A DNA stretch of 64,000 bases from Azoarcus sp. DN11 (GTDB taxonomy: Bacteria > Pseudomonadota > Gammaproteobacteria > Burkholderiales > Rhodocyclaceae), in assembly GCF_003628555.1 (NCBI RefSeq), contig NZ_CP021731.1, positions 3,162,001 to 3,226,000 on the forward strand, given 5' to 3'. The notes beneath the pieces were generated by a model. The model was given only the letters and a program-made list of their open reading frames with translations, was not told where the DNA came from and did not search any database. Positions within the stretch are counted from its first letter, which is position 1. Each line of letters starts with the position of its first letter. Position numbers and translations under genes: made by a program. Positions 27,544-35,405 of the stretch are shown here, one piece after another.

Positions 27544-28376
27544 AGTTGCGCTGGGCTGCCTGCCGCTCCGATCCCGGACAGCGTGCGCCGTCCGCGCGCA
27601 CCCCGGCCGGGACCGTCGTGTATGCGATCGGCGACATCCACGGCCGCCTCGACCTGCTCGATGCCCTGCTGCACGGCATCGCACTGGACGCAAGACTGCG
27701 CCGCGCCGAGCGCCGCGTGCTGGTGTACCTCGGCGACTACGTCAGCCGCGGCCCGGACTCGCGCGGGGTCGTCGAGCGCGTGATCGGCTGGCGGCCGGAA
27801 GGCTTCGAGGTCGTCGCGCTGAAAGGCAACCACGAGGAAGTGATGCTGCGCTTTCTCGACGGCGAGCTCTTCGTCGGCGGGCACTGGATGGACTATGGCG
27901 GCGCCGACACCCTCGCCCACTACGGAGTGGCGGTTGATGACCCGTCATGTCGCGATCCGGAAACGCTGGCGCGCCTGTGTGCACGCCTTAATGGCAGCAT
28001 CCCGCCCGCGCATCTCGCCCTGCTGCGCGGGCTCGCGACGAACCACCGCGAAGGCGACTACCTCTTCGTGCACGCCGGCGTCCTGCCCGGCATCCCGCTC
28101 GACGAGCAATCCGAGCGCGACTTCGTGTGGATCCGCAGGCGCTTCCTCGTCTCGGATCGCGACCATGGCGCGGTGGTCGTGCACGGCCACTGCATCTCCG
28201 AGCACCCCGAGGTGCGCCACAACCGCATCGGTATCGACACCGGCGCCTGGCGCAGCGGCGTCCTCACCTGCCTCGTGCTCGACGGCACCGAGCGCAGCTT
28301 CCTGCAGGCCACGACGGACAACGGTAATGGCCCGGCCGAGGCCAGGGGCGCTGTTTGCCCTGATTCGTGCCAATGA
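27540..28376 (+). CDS. PPP-family metallophosphoesterase (serine/threonine phosphatase-like)
   Basis: A 278-residue protein with the PPP signature motifs in order: YAIGDIHGRLDLL (about 28-40), LGDYVSRGPDS, LKGNHEEVMLR, FVHAGVLPG and VVHGHC, giving all two-metal ligands. It resembles bacterial PrpA/ApaH-like phosphatases. It could act on a phosphoprotein, a dinucleotide such as Ap4A, or phenylphosphate. The coupling to the phenol operon suggests a regulatory or clean-up task, but nothing in the sequence decides the substrate. Confidence 0.85.
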   Translation: MKLRWAACRSDPGQRAPSARTPAGTVVYAIGDIHGRLDLLDALLHGIALDARLRRAERRVLVYLGDYVSRGPDSRGVVERVIGWRPEGFEVVALKGNHEEVMLRFLDGELFVGGHWMDYGGADTLAHYGVAVDDPSCRDPETLARLCARLNGSIPPAHLALLRGLATNHREGDYLFVHAGVLPGIPLDEQSERDFVWIRRRFLVSDRDHGAVVVHGHCISEHPEVRHNRIGIDTGAWRSGVLTCLVLDGTERSFLQATTDNGNGPAEARGAVCPDSCQ

Positions 28377-28419
28377 AAGGCATTGCTTCAGCACATCAAA
28401 ACAACCAGGAGGAGGAAGC

Positions 28420-29349
28420 ATGAGATTCAAGCAGATCTGCGTGGCGGTGGCCCTGTCCGGGCTGGTCGCGGGCGGTGCATTTGCGAAGGAAGGTGGTGAC
28501 CAGTACCCCAACGGCGGCGAGAACTTTTACGCCGGCGCCCTTCCCCCGCCGGGCGACTACTTCCTGAACTACTTCGGCTATTACAACGCCAAGCTGCGCG
28601 ACGGGGACGGCGACAAGGTAAAGGGCGCATCGGTGCACGCGTGGTTCGACGCGCTGCGCTACGTGAAGGTCACCGACAAGCAGATTCTCGGCGGCAACTG
28701 GGCGATGCACGCGATCCTGCCGATCGTGAACCAGACCGTGAAACTCGGCGGCAGCAGCAAGACCGTGACCGGCCTCGGCGACCTCGTGTTCTCCCCGCTC
28801 GTGATCTCGTGGCACGCAGGAAACTGGCACTGGGCGACCGCGCTGGACATCTACGCGCCCACCGGCAAATACAAGTCGGGCGACCCGCGCGAGAGCATCG
28901 GCGCCAACTACTGGAGCGCGGAGCCGGTGTTCGCGGCGACCTGGCTGAACGAGGCCGGCTGGGAGGCGTCGGCCAAATTCATGTACAACATCAAGGCGAA
29001 GAACAAGGATTTCCGTCCTGCCCCCGGGGCGCCGAGGATGGATTACGAGTCGGGCGATGAATTCCACGTCGACTACTCCGCGTGCAAGCGCTTCGGGCCG
29101 TGGGCCGTCGGCCTCGCGGGCTACTACGTCAAGCAGACGACGAACGACAAGCTCAACGGCCGCACGATCTCGTCGGCGCTCGGACCATGGTCGTCCGGAC
29201 GCAAGGGGGAGGCGTTCGCGATCGGCCCGAGCGTCAGCTACACGACGAAGACCGGCACCGCGCTGATGGCGGTCTGGCAGCACGAAACCGAAGCCGAAAA
29301 CCGCTTCCGCGGTGACAAGGCGTGGATCAAGCTGGTGATGCCGTTCTGA
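28420..29349 (+). CDS. Outer-membrane channel of the phenol MetA-pathway family
   Basis: A 309-residue protein with a signal peptide (MRFKQICVAVALSGLVAGGAFA, cut near 22). The mature part has alternating beta-strand segments with aromatic girdles, such as NYFGYYNAKLRDG and WHWATALDIYAPTGKY, and a C-terminal phenylalanine (LVMPF) typical of beta-barrels. It matches the phenol_MetA_deg family of putative transporters beside aromatic degradation genes. It probably lets phenol or related compounds pass the outer membrane. Ribosome site AGGAGGAGG is very strong. It is the last gene of the phenol operon. Confidence 0.88.
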   Translation: MRFKQICVAVALSGLVAGGAFAKEGGDQYPNGGENFYAGALPPPGDYFLNYFGYYNAKLRDGDGDKVKGASVHAWFDALRYVKVTDKQILGGNWAMHAILPIVNQTVKLGGSSKTVTGLGDLVFSPLVISWHAGNWHWATALDIYAPTGKYKSGDPRESIGANYWSAEPVFAATWLNEAGWEASAKFMYNIKAKNKDFRPAPGAPRMDYESGDEFHVDYSACKRFGPWAVGLAGYYVKQTTNDKLNGRTISSALGPWSSGRKGEAFAIGPSVSYTTKTGTALMAVWQHETEAENRFRGDKAWIKLVMPF

Positions 29350-29359
29350 CAAGCCCGCG

Positions 29360-29388
29360 CGCCGCTGCCTGCATCACGGGCAGCGGCG
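29360..29388. terminator. Hairpin ending the phenol operon
   Basis: CGCCGCTGCC (29360-29369) pairs with GGCAGCGGCG (29379-29388) across a nine-base loop, ten bases after the channel stop. The convergent small gene ends at 29393, so the hairpin may serve both directions. No T-run is present. Confidence 0.55.
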
Positions 29389-29392
29389 TGCC

Positions 29393-29611
29393 TCAGAACG
29401 GCAGCCGGCGCTTCGGAGGCTGGACCGGCTTCTTCGCTGGCTCCGGCTTCACGGCCTTCACGGGTTTGCGCGGGAGATTCATCTCCTCGCGCGCAAAGCG
29501 CACCTTGCCTTCCAGCACGCAGCCACGCATGCCCGGTTCGCACACCGCGCCCTGCACGCGCTGGCACACGCCGTCGAGATCGTGCGGACAACTCCACGCA
29601 CCGCTGCTCAT
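29393..29611 (-). CDS. Small cysteine-rich protein of unknown function
   Basis: A 72-residue protein with four cysteines in the N-terminal half (WSCPHDLDGVCQRVQGAVC, then MRGC), a pattern like a small metal site. The C-terminus is a Lys/Pro tail (RKPVKAVKPEPAKKPVQPPK). The layout suggests a compact zinc or Fe-binding fold followed by a basic, disordered tail. The function is unknown; it is divergent from nudC. Confidence 0.7.
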   Translation of the reverse strand: MSSGAWSCPHDLDGVCQRVQGAVCEPGMRGCVLEGKVRFAREEMNLPRKPVKAVKPEPAKKPVQPPKRRLPF

Positions 29612-29767
29612 CCCGAAACCCTCCGCTTGCTTCCGAAAGTCCGACCATAACCCGGAACGGCGTCACCGGAAATGATCGATATCAAACTGTGCAAGTCACG
29701 CGCTTGCGCAGGGACGGCGCGCCCCGCATCATGGCCCCACCTTTCGCCCACGTTCGCCCACCCCGCC

Positions 29768-30586
29768 ATGTTCACTCCCGGATACCGTTCGCCCGCCCCA
29801 CCTGCCGCCGCCGACCTGTGCTTCGTGTTCCGCAGCAACAGCGTGCTGGTCTTCGCCACCGGGGGCGACACGCGGGTGCCCGCGCGCAACGAGCTGCGCG
29901 GCCTGGAAGCGGCCGGGACGCACTACGTGGGCCTGCTCGCGGACCGGCACTGCTACGCGATGACCGTCGGGACGGAGGCGCCGGCCCCGGACGGCATGGA
30001 GTGGCGCGACCTGCGCAGCCTGTTCGGACGCATCGACGAGATGCTCTTCGGCGTCGCCGGACGCGCGATCCAGATCGTGCAGTGGGACCTCACGCACCGC
30101 TATTGCGGCCGCTGCGGCACGGCGACGGCGCCACACGCGAACGAACGTTCGCGCGTGTGCCCCGGCTGCGGCATGGTCCACTACCCCCGCCTCGCCCCCG
30201 CCGTGATGGCGCTGGTGCGCCGTGGCGACGAACTGCTGCTCGCGCGCTCGCCGCACTTCCCCGAAGGCATGTTCAGCGCGCTGGCCGGGTTCGTCGAACC
30301 GGGCGAATCGCTGGAGCAGACGCTCGCGCGCGAGGTGCGCGAGGAGGTCGGCGTCGAGGTCGCCAACGTGCGCTACTTCGGCAGCCAGTCCTGGCCCTTC
30401 CCGCATTCGCTGATGATCGCCTTCGTCGCCGACTACGCGGGCGGCGCGATCGTTTGCCAGCCCGACGAGATCGAGGCCGCCGCCTGGTTCACGATCGACC
30501 GCCTGCCGCGCCTGCCGCACCGCTTCAGCATCGCCCGTCGGCTGATCGACGCGACGGTGGACGCGATCGCGGCGGGCGCCGAGTGA
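29768..30586 (+). CDS. nudC: NAD(+) diphosphatase NudC
   Basis: A 272-residue NudC. The zinc ribbon uses CGRCG and CPGCG (about 115-140), the Nudix box reads GFVEPGESLEQTLAREVREE, and the NADH-specific SQxWPFPxS motif is present as SQSWPFPHS. It splits NAD(H) to NMN and AMP and removes NAD caps from RNA. The start MFTPGYRSP at 29768 fits the family; the in-frame extension to 29672 has no homologous look. Confidence 0.94.
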   Translation: MFTPGYRSPAPPAAADLCFVFRSNSVLVFATGGDTRVPARNELRGLEAAGTHYVGLLADRHCYAMTVGTEAPAPDGMEWRDLRSLFGRIDEMLFGVAGRAIQIVQWDLTHRYCGRCGTATAPHANERSRVCPGCGMVHYPRLAPAVMALVRRGDELLLARSPHFPEGMFSALAGFVEPGESLEQTLAREVREEVGVEVANVRYFGSQSWPFPHSLMIAFVADYAGGAIVCQPDEIEAAAWFTIDRLPRLPHRFSIARRLIDATVDAIAAGAE

Positions 30587-30605
30587 AAACCGGCGCCCGC
30601 GCCGA

Positions 30606-31184
30606 TCAGGCCGCGGCGCGGCGATCCGGAAAATCGATGACGGTATCGCGCTGGCGGCGCTCGGCGTACAGCGAATCCTCCAGCCCGCTGCTGCGCCCGG
30701 CAGCAACGTACCCGGCCGGCACCTTGCCGGCGACCGCCGCGAGGCTGCCCTGCGAGCCGGCCAGCAGTTCGTAGCACGACGCGGCAAGCGCCTCGATCCG
30801 TCGGGCGTTCCGGGCGTGCAGCGGCGAGAAGGCGTCGTCGGTCGATGCGGCGGGGTTCGACTGCTGCCGCAAGGCCAGTTCGGCGATCGCGATGTTCGCC
30901 GCCTCGTTCTGGATCTGGTAAAGCCGCTCGCGCAGCGCAACGAGCACCGTGTTCATGCGTGCGATGGTGCGCATCGTCGGCAGGCGCCGCATCGCGCCCT
31001 CCTCGGCCCGATCCGTCCATTGCGCGAGGCCGTCATCGACGGTCGCACGCGCCAGCTGCCACGCCACTTCGGCGTTCAGGCGCTGTTCCCATGCCACGTC
31101 GCGTGCCTCGGTTTCGCCGATCGGGGGGATGAACTCGTTCTCGAGTTCGATTACGGACAGTAGTTCGGTCGTTGCAGTGGTCAT
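30606..31184 (-). CDS. Hypothetical helical protein
   Basis: A 192-residue protein from the ATG at 31184, preceded by a possible GGAGACC ribosome site. It is predicted mostly helical, acidic at the N-terminus, with a long middle helix (TMRTIARMNTVLVALRERLYQIQ) and no membrane segment. The C-terminus carries RRQRDTVIDFPDRRAAA. I do not recognise the family; the layout is like small granule- or envelope-associated helical proteins. It is convergent with nudC, 19 bases apart. Confidence 0.75.
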   Translation of the reverse strand: MTTATTELLSVIELENEFIPPIGETEARDVAWEQRLNAEVAWQLARATVDDGLAQWTDRAEEGAMRRLPTMRTIARMNTVLVALRERLYQIQNEAANIAIAELALRQQSNPAASTDDAFSPLHARNARRIEALAASCYELLAGSQGSLAAVAGKVPAGYVAAGRSSGLEDSLYAERRQRDTVIDFPDRRAAA

Positions 31185-31290
31185 CGCGGTCTCCTGTACT
31201 GAACCTGGTTCGGACGCGGTCTTGTGCCGCTTCACCGATCGATACTAAACGCACCTCTTTGCAAAATTATTATCTGAATCAAAGGCTTTT

Positions 31291-31314
31291 CCGATACCGC
31301 GGGCGCGGTATCGG
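31291..31314. promoter_or_regulatory. Perfect 11-2-11 palindrome in a divergent promoter region
   Basis: CCGATACCGCG (31291-31301), GG, then its exact reverse complement CGCGGTATCGG (31304-31314). It lies in the 368-bp gap 31185-31552 between two divergent genes, beside the AT-rich stretch 31261-31285. This looks like an operator for a dimeric regulator. Nothing else is recognised in the gap. Confidence 0.5.
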
Positions 31315-31552
31315 TCCTACCCGTATTCGGATCCCCGTTGGACCGAACGGCGCCCGGGGGGTTCGCGAAACCGGCACTGCTCAACGCGCATCTCCGCAAA
31401 CATTGCTTACATTTGCCGTGGATCAAGACGGGAAGAATTTCAGGCGAATAGCATAGTCCGTGAACGCAGTCGCATCGAACAAACCATCCGCCTCCGTGCC
31501 TTCCGATGGCCACCGGAAAGGCCTGCATCGCGGACCGCCGGGGATTTCACGA

Positions 31553-32245
31553 ATGCTGCGTCCTACCCTGATTCCCATCATCGCGATCAGCGTCATCAGC
31601 GGCTGCGCATCCATCGTCAGCGGACAGAATCAATCCCTCTCCGTGACGACACCCGGCTGCCCCGGCGCAAGCTGCGAGCTGAGCAACGATAAAGGCCGCT
31701 GGTATGTGCCGACCACCCCTGCAACGGTGACGGTAAACCGGTCGTATGCCGACCTTCTGGTCCGCTGCACGAAGACCGACCATGAGCCGGCCATCGAGTC
31801 GGTAAAGTCCGGTACCAAAGGAATGGCCTTCGGCAATATCGTCTTTGGGGGCGTGATCGGCGCCGGCGTCGATATCGTCAATGGATCCGCCTATGACTAT
31901 CCGAACGAAATCAGCCTGCCGATGAAGTGCGCGCCGGGCGACAAAATCGCCACGCAACGCGCATTTACCCTGGGCTGCCGGGTCGTGGAACTGGCTGAGG
32001 CGCGGGCGGGGCTGAGTCGTGAAGCGCCCGTGCGGGAAGGCGTCGTGGTTACGGCGATCGATCGGGGAGGCCCTGCCGAGCGCGCCGGGCTGCAGGTCGG
32101 CGATCTACTCTTCGAGTTCGACGGAGCCGGCTTCGAGAATTCGGTCGAACTCAAGGAACTGTTGTCGAGGCACGACGCGAGCCGTGCCTTCCGCATCCGT
32201 TACTGGCGAGACGGCGCGTTTGGCGAGGCCGAATTGAAACCCTAG
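31553..32245 (+). CDS. Lipoprotein with C-terminal PDZ domain
   Basis: A 230-residue protein. I start it at the ATG 31553, which yields a lipoprotein signal (LRPTLIPIIAISVISGCAS, Cys as first mature residue). The N-terminal mature part has SGQNQSLSVTTPGCPGASC, known from small lipoproteins near export genes. Residues about 160-230 form a PDZ domain (VVVTAIDRGGPAERAGLQVG, GDLLFEFDG). It is probably an envelope protein. The next lipoprotein gene follows immediately, so they form an operon. Confidence 0.82.
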   Translation: MLRPTLIPIIAISVISGCASIVSGQNQSLSVTTPGCPGASCELSNDKGRWYVPTTPATVTVNRSYADLLVRCTKTDHEPAIESVKSGTKGMAFGNIVFGGVIGAGVDIVNGSAYDYPNEISLPMKCAPGDKIATQRAFTLGCRVVELAEARAGLSREAPVREGVVVTAIDRGGPAERAGLQVGDLLFEFDGAGFENSVELKELLSRHDASRAFRIRYWRDGAFGEAELKP

Positions 32246-32256
32246 GGAGACATATC

Positions 32257-32910
32257 ATAACAACCGCCCGACGCCTTACTCCGCTCCTCGTCGCCGCCGC
32301 ACTCACCGCAGGCGGCTGCTCGTTTCAGGCGGGCGTGAATCCGACCTATTTCCAGTATCAGCCCCACAGCTACGACGCGAGGATCTCCGGCGTGGGAGCA
32401 GTCGAGATGCCCCGTGCGACGCAGGAGGAAGTGTTCAGCGGCAAGCCAACCAGCTTCACGGGAGGCGGGACCACCCTGACGCTGCCGCTTGGCAACATTA
32501 CGCGTGATGCGGCCAACCTCGCCTTCAAGGACGTGTTCTCGGGTGGCGTGCGGGTCGTCGAATCGGCGTCGGGCGCGAAGGATTTCATCGCCGTCATTCG
32601 ACCGAAGGTTTCGCGCTTCACCTACGAATACAACCAGTTGAAGAACGTCGGGTTCGCCGTGACGCCAACGGCCGTGATCAGCCTGTCCGTGACATTGGCG
32701 GACGCCGAGGGCAAACCGCGTTGGGAGCGCACCTTCGAATCGGGCAACTTCGAGGGCGAAAGTTACATGATCTCCGGCAGCCCGGGAGAAGAAATCTCCA
32801 AGGCCACCCACAAGGCCATGATGAAGGTGATGCAGGAGGCCGCCGACACGATCCACTCGGAACTCCGGACCAATCCTCCGTCGCCGCCGAAAGGCGAAAA
32901 GGCTTTGTGA
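32257..32910 (+). CDS. Lipoprotein with apparent non-canonical ATA start
   Basis: A 217-residue protein if translation begins at ATA 32257. No ATG, GTG or TTG lies in frame between the upstream gene's stop and residue 27 (GTG 32335), which already falls after the signal peptide. Reading from ATA gives TTARRLTPLLVAAALTAGGC, a complete lipoprotein signal with lipobox TAGGC. AGGGAG (32244-32249) lies seven bases upstream, ideal spacing. The mature part has a beta-rich look with LTLPLGNITRDAANLAFKDV and a C-terminal Pro-rich tail. Function unknown; probably works with the PDZ lipoprotein. Confidence 0.7.
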   Translation: MTTARRLTPLLVAAALTAGGCSFQAGVNPTYFQYQPHSYDARISGVGAVEMPRATQEEVFSGKPTSFTGGGTTLTLPLGNITRDAANLAFKDVFSGGVRVVESASGAKDFIAVIRPKVSRFTYEYNQLKNVGFAVTPTAVISLSVTLADAEGKPRWERTFESGNFEGESYMISGSPGEEISKATHKAMMKVMQEAADTIHSELRTNPPSPPKGEKAL

Positions 32911-32945
32911 TCAGAATCCCGGCGGCGGCCACGGCCGCTCGCGCG

Positions 32946-34889
32946 TCAGGCGGCGTTGCCCGAGATCCGTGACCGCAGCGCCCGCGCGATGAAGTTGCGC
33001 GGCACGCGGGTGCGCGGGACGCGGTCGGCGAACCAGCCGCGCACGTCCTGCTCCAGGCCGATGCCGTGCATGTAGTTGTACAGCGCCTTGTTGAGGGCGA
33101 TGCCGAGCGTGTCGTGATCGACGCCGGTTGGATCGACGAAGCGCACGTCGTTCTTGGCGAAGGTGATGGGCGGCAGCGGGACGAGCTTCACGCCGAACGC
33201 GTCCGGGTCCTGGCCGACCGGCGAATGCACCGTGCACGCGAAGCGATGGAAGAAGCCGGACTGGATGCAGCCGGATTCGAACAGCTGGCGCACGTATTCG
33301 AGCGCGTCGACGGTGTCCTGCACGGTCTGGGTGGGGAAGCCGTACATCAGGTAGGCGTGGACGAGGATGCCGACCTCGGTGAAGGCGTTGGTGACGCGCG
33401 CGACCTGATCGACCGACACGCCTTTCTTCATCAGCTCCAGCAGGCGGTCGGAGGCCACTTCCAGACCGCCCGAGACCGCGATGCAGCCGCTCTCGGCAAG
33501 CAGACGGCACAGCTCGGGCGTGAAGGATTTTTCGAAGCGGATGTTGCCCCACCACGAGATCGCCACGCCGCGGTCGAGGAGTTCCTGCGCGAGCGCCTTC
33601 AGCGCCTTCGGCGGTGCGGCTTCGTCGACGAAGTGGAAGCCGGTCTGCCCCGTCTCGGCGATGATCGCCTCGATGCGATCAACGAGCGTCCTGGCGCTGG
33701 CGCCGTCGTAGCGCGAGATGTAGTCGAGGCTCACGTCGCAGAAGCTGCACTTCTTCCAGTAGCAGCCGTGCGCAACGGTGAGCTTGTTCCAGCGCCCGTC
33801 CGACCACAGGCGGTGCATCGGGTTGAGCATGTCGAGCACCGACAGGTAGCGGTCGAGCGGCAGGCCGTCCCAGGTGGGAGTGCCGACTTCGGCGAAGGCG
33901 ATGTCGGCCTCGCCGATGTTCACGTAGCGCACTTCGCCGTTTTTGCCCTTGTCACCCTCGGCGTCACGAAAGAAGGTGCGCACCAGGCGCGAACGGCCGC
34001 GCCCGCCCTGCAGGTGGTCGAGCAGCGCGAGGATCGGGCGCTCGCCGTCGTCGAGCGTCACGTAGTCGAAGTAGTCGAAGACGCGCGGCTCCTTCAGCTC
34101 GCGCAGTTCCGTGTTCACGAAGCCGCCGCCCAGCACCGTGACGATCTTCGGGTCCTGTGCCTTGATCGCCTGCGCGATGCGGAAGGCGCCGTACACCGCG
34201 CCGGGGAACGGGATCGACAGCAGCACGACCTGCGGTGCATGGCGGGCGATCGCATCGTGCGTGAGTTTGCGCAGCGTCTCGTCGACGAGGTTCAGGGGCT
34301 CGGCGAGCGCGGCGGCCAGCGGCTCGAAGCTCGCCTGGCTCTGCGCCAGCGATTCGGCGTAGCGGACGAACTCGAAGCGCGGATCGACCGCTTCGCGCAG
34401 CACGTCGGCCACATCGTTGAGGTACAGCGTCGCGAGGTGGCGCGCGCGGTCTTCCAGCCCCAGCGCGCCGAAGGCCCACGCGAGCGGATCGCCGCCTTCC
34501 GGGTCGATATACACGTCCAGCGACTCGAAGCGCGAGCCTTCGGGCAGGAAACTGCGGCTGCAGATGCGGTGCGCGAGCGTCGGATCGCGCCCCTGCAGGA
34601 ACGCGACACCCGGATCGATCGTCGTGCGGTAGCGCTCGAACTGCGCGAGGAAGGCCTGCACGCGCGGGCTGCGCTGGCGCTCGGGCGTCGCCTCGATGCG
34701 GCTGCGGATCTCGACCAGCCCGTCGCGCGAGAAAAGGCGCAGCACGAGCGCCAGCGCGAGGTCCTCCTGCACCGCATCGACGCCGCGCGAGTGCAGGAAG
34801 CCGGTGAGATAGGCGGTGGACGGGTACGGGGTGTTGAGTTGCGTCATCGGCGGGATCACCGACAGGACGCGCAGGGGAGTCTCTGGCAT
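32946..34889 (-). CDS. B12-binding domain radical SAM protein
   Basis: A 647-residue protein. The N-terminal half (to about 310) contains a cobalamin-binding-like Rossmann region (QVVLLSIPFPGAVYGAFRIA, VTVLGGGFVNTEL). The radical SAM core follows with HGCYWKKCSFCDVSLDY, where the cluster cysteines are spaced C-x4-C-x2-C instead of the common C-x3-C-x2-C. Later parts include SGGLEVASDRLLELMKKGV and YLMYGFPTQT. The substrate is not known. It stands alone, divergent from the MocR gene region. Confidence 0.87.
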   Translation of the reverse strand: MPETPLRVLSVIPPMTQLNTPYPSTAYLTGFLHSRGVDAVQEDLALALVLRLFSRDGLVEIRSRIEATPERQRSPRVQAFLAQFERYRTTIDPGVAFLQGRDPTLAHRICSRSFLPEGSRFESLDVYIDPEGGDPLAWAFGALGLEDRARHLATLYLNDVADVLREAVDPRFEFVRYAESLAQSQASFEPLAAALAEPLNLVDETLRKLTHDAIARHAPQVVLLSIPFPGAVYGAFRIAQAIKAQDPKIVTVLGGGFVNTELRELKEPRVFDYFDYVTLDDGERPILALLDHLQGGRGRSRLVRTFFRDAEGDKGKNGEVRYVNIGEADIAFAEVGTPTWDGLPLDRYLSVLDMLNPMHRLWSDGRWNKLTVAHGCYWKKCSFCDVSLDYISRYDGASARTLVDRIEAIIAETGQTGFHFVDEAAPPKALKALAQELLDRGVAISWWGNIRFEKSFTPELCRLLAESGCIAVSGGLEVASDRLLELMKKGVSVDQVARVTNAFTEVGILVHAYLMYGFPTQTVQDTVDALEYVRQLFESGCIQSGFFHRFACTVHSPVGQDPDAFGVKLVPLPPITFAKNDVRFVDPTGVDHDTLGIALNKALYNYMHGIGLEQDVRGWFADRVPRTRVPRNFIARALRSRISGNAA

Positions 34890-35011
34890 GGCGGGCGGCA
34901 GCCGCGGAGGGCACCCGCCTCGTGCAAGGGGCGGCGCTCCGCGGATACCGAATCGTTCCGGTAATGGAACGGTGAAGCATACGGGCTAATCCTCCGATCG
35001 CCAACGGCAGC

Positions 35012-35042
35012 GGGGCCCCGCAGGGCCCCTGTCGCCGGCGAC
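35012..35042 (-). terminator. Two hairpins after the 25-residue peptide gene
   Basis: On the minus strand the stop at 35046 is followed by GTCGCC/GGCGAC (35031-35042) and GGGGCCC-TGCG-GGGCCCC (35012-35029), a perfect 7-bp stem. They could end the short transcript of the small peptide. Confidence 0.45.
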
Positions 35043-35045
35043 AAG

Positions 35046-35123
35046 TCACCAGAAGAAGAAGCGCAGGAGTTCTCCGAAAAGCCCGAAGAAAAACAGCGCG
35101 GTCAGCGAAGCGTTGAGCGGCAT
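35046..35123 (-). CDS. Tiny hydrophobic membrane peptide (25 residues)
   Basis: ATG at 35123 follows a textbook ribosome site (GTGGAGG, five bases upstream) and reads MPLNASLTALFFFGLFGELL then RFFFW and TGA. It is one hydrophobic segment with an N-terminal polar patch, like known bacterial small membrane proteins that assist larger complexes. Hairpins follow the stop. I do not recognise it; the ribosome site and hairpins are the main support. Confidence 0.5.
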   Translation of the reverse strand: MPLNASLTALFFFGLFGELLRFFFW

Positions 35124-35405
35124 GACGACCTCCACACAGGATGGCACGTTGGGGAATGCATCGGTCCGGGCGCGGACCGCACGCCGGCCGGAGGGTCGTT
35201 CGCTTACGGCCGGGTCAGTCGGCCCCGGATCGGTGCGGGCATCGCGGGATTGCCAAGGCGTCGGAAACCTCCGCGGTGTTCACCTGCCCAAACACTATCG
35301 AAAACTTCCTGCCTCCACCCGGTACAGTTGTCCGCCCGTTGACCGAATTGTCCGGCCGGAGCGTTGAGACAATTCCGCGTCAGGAGCAGGACACGGCGGT
35401 TTGCC

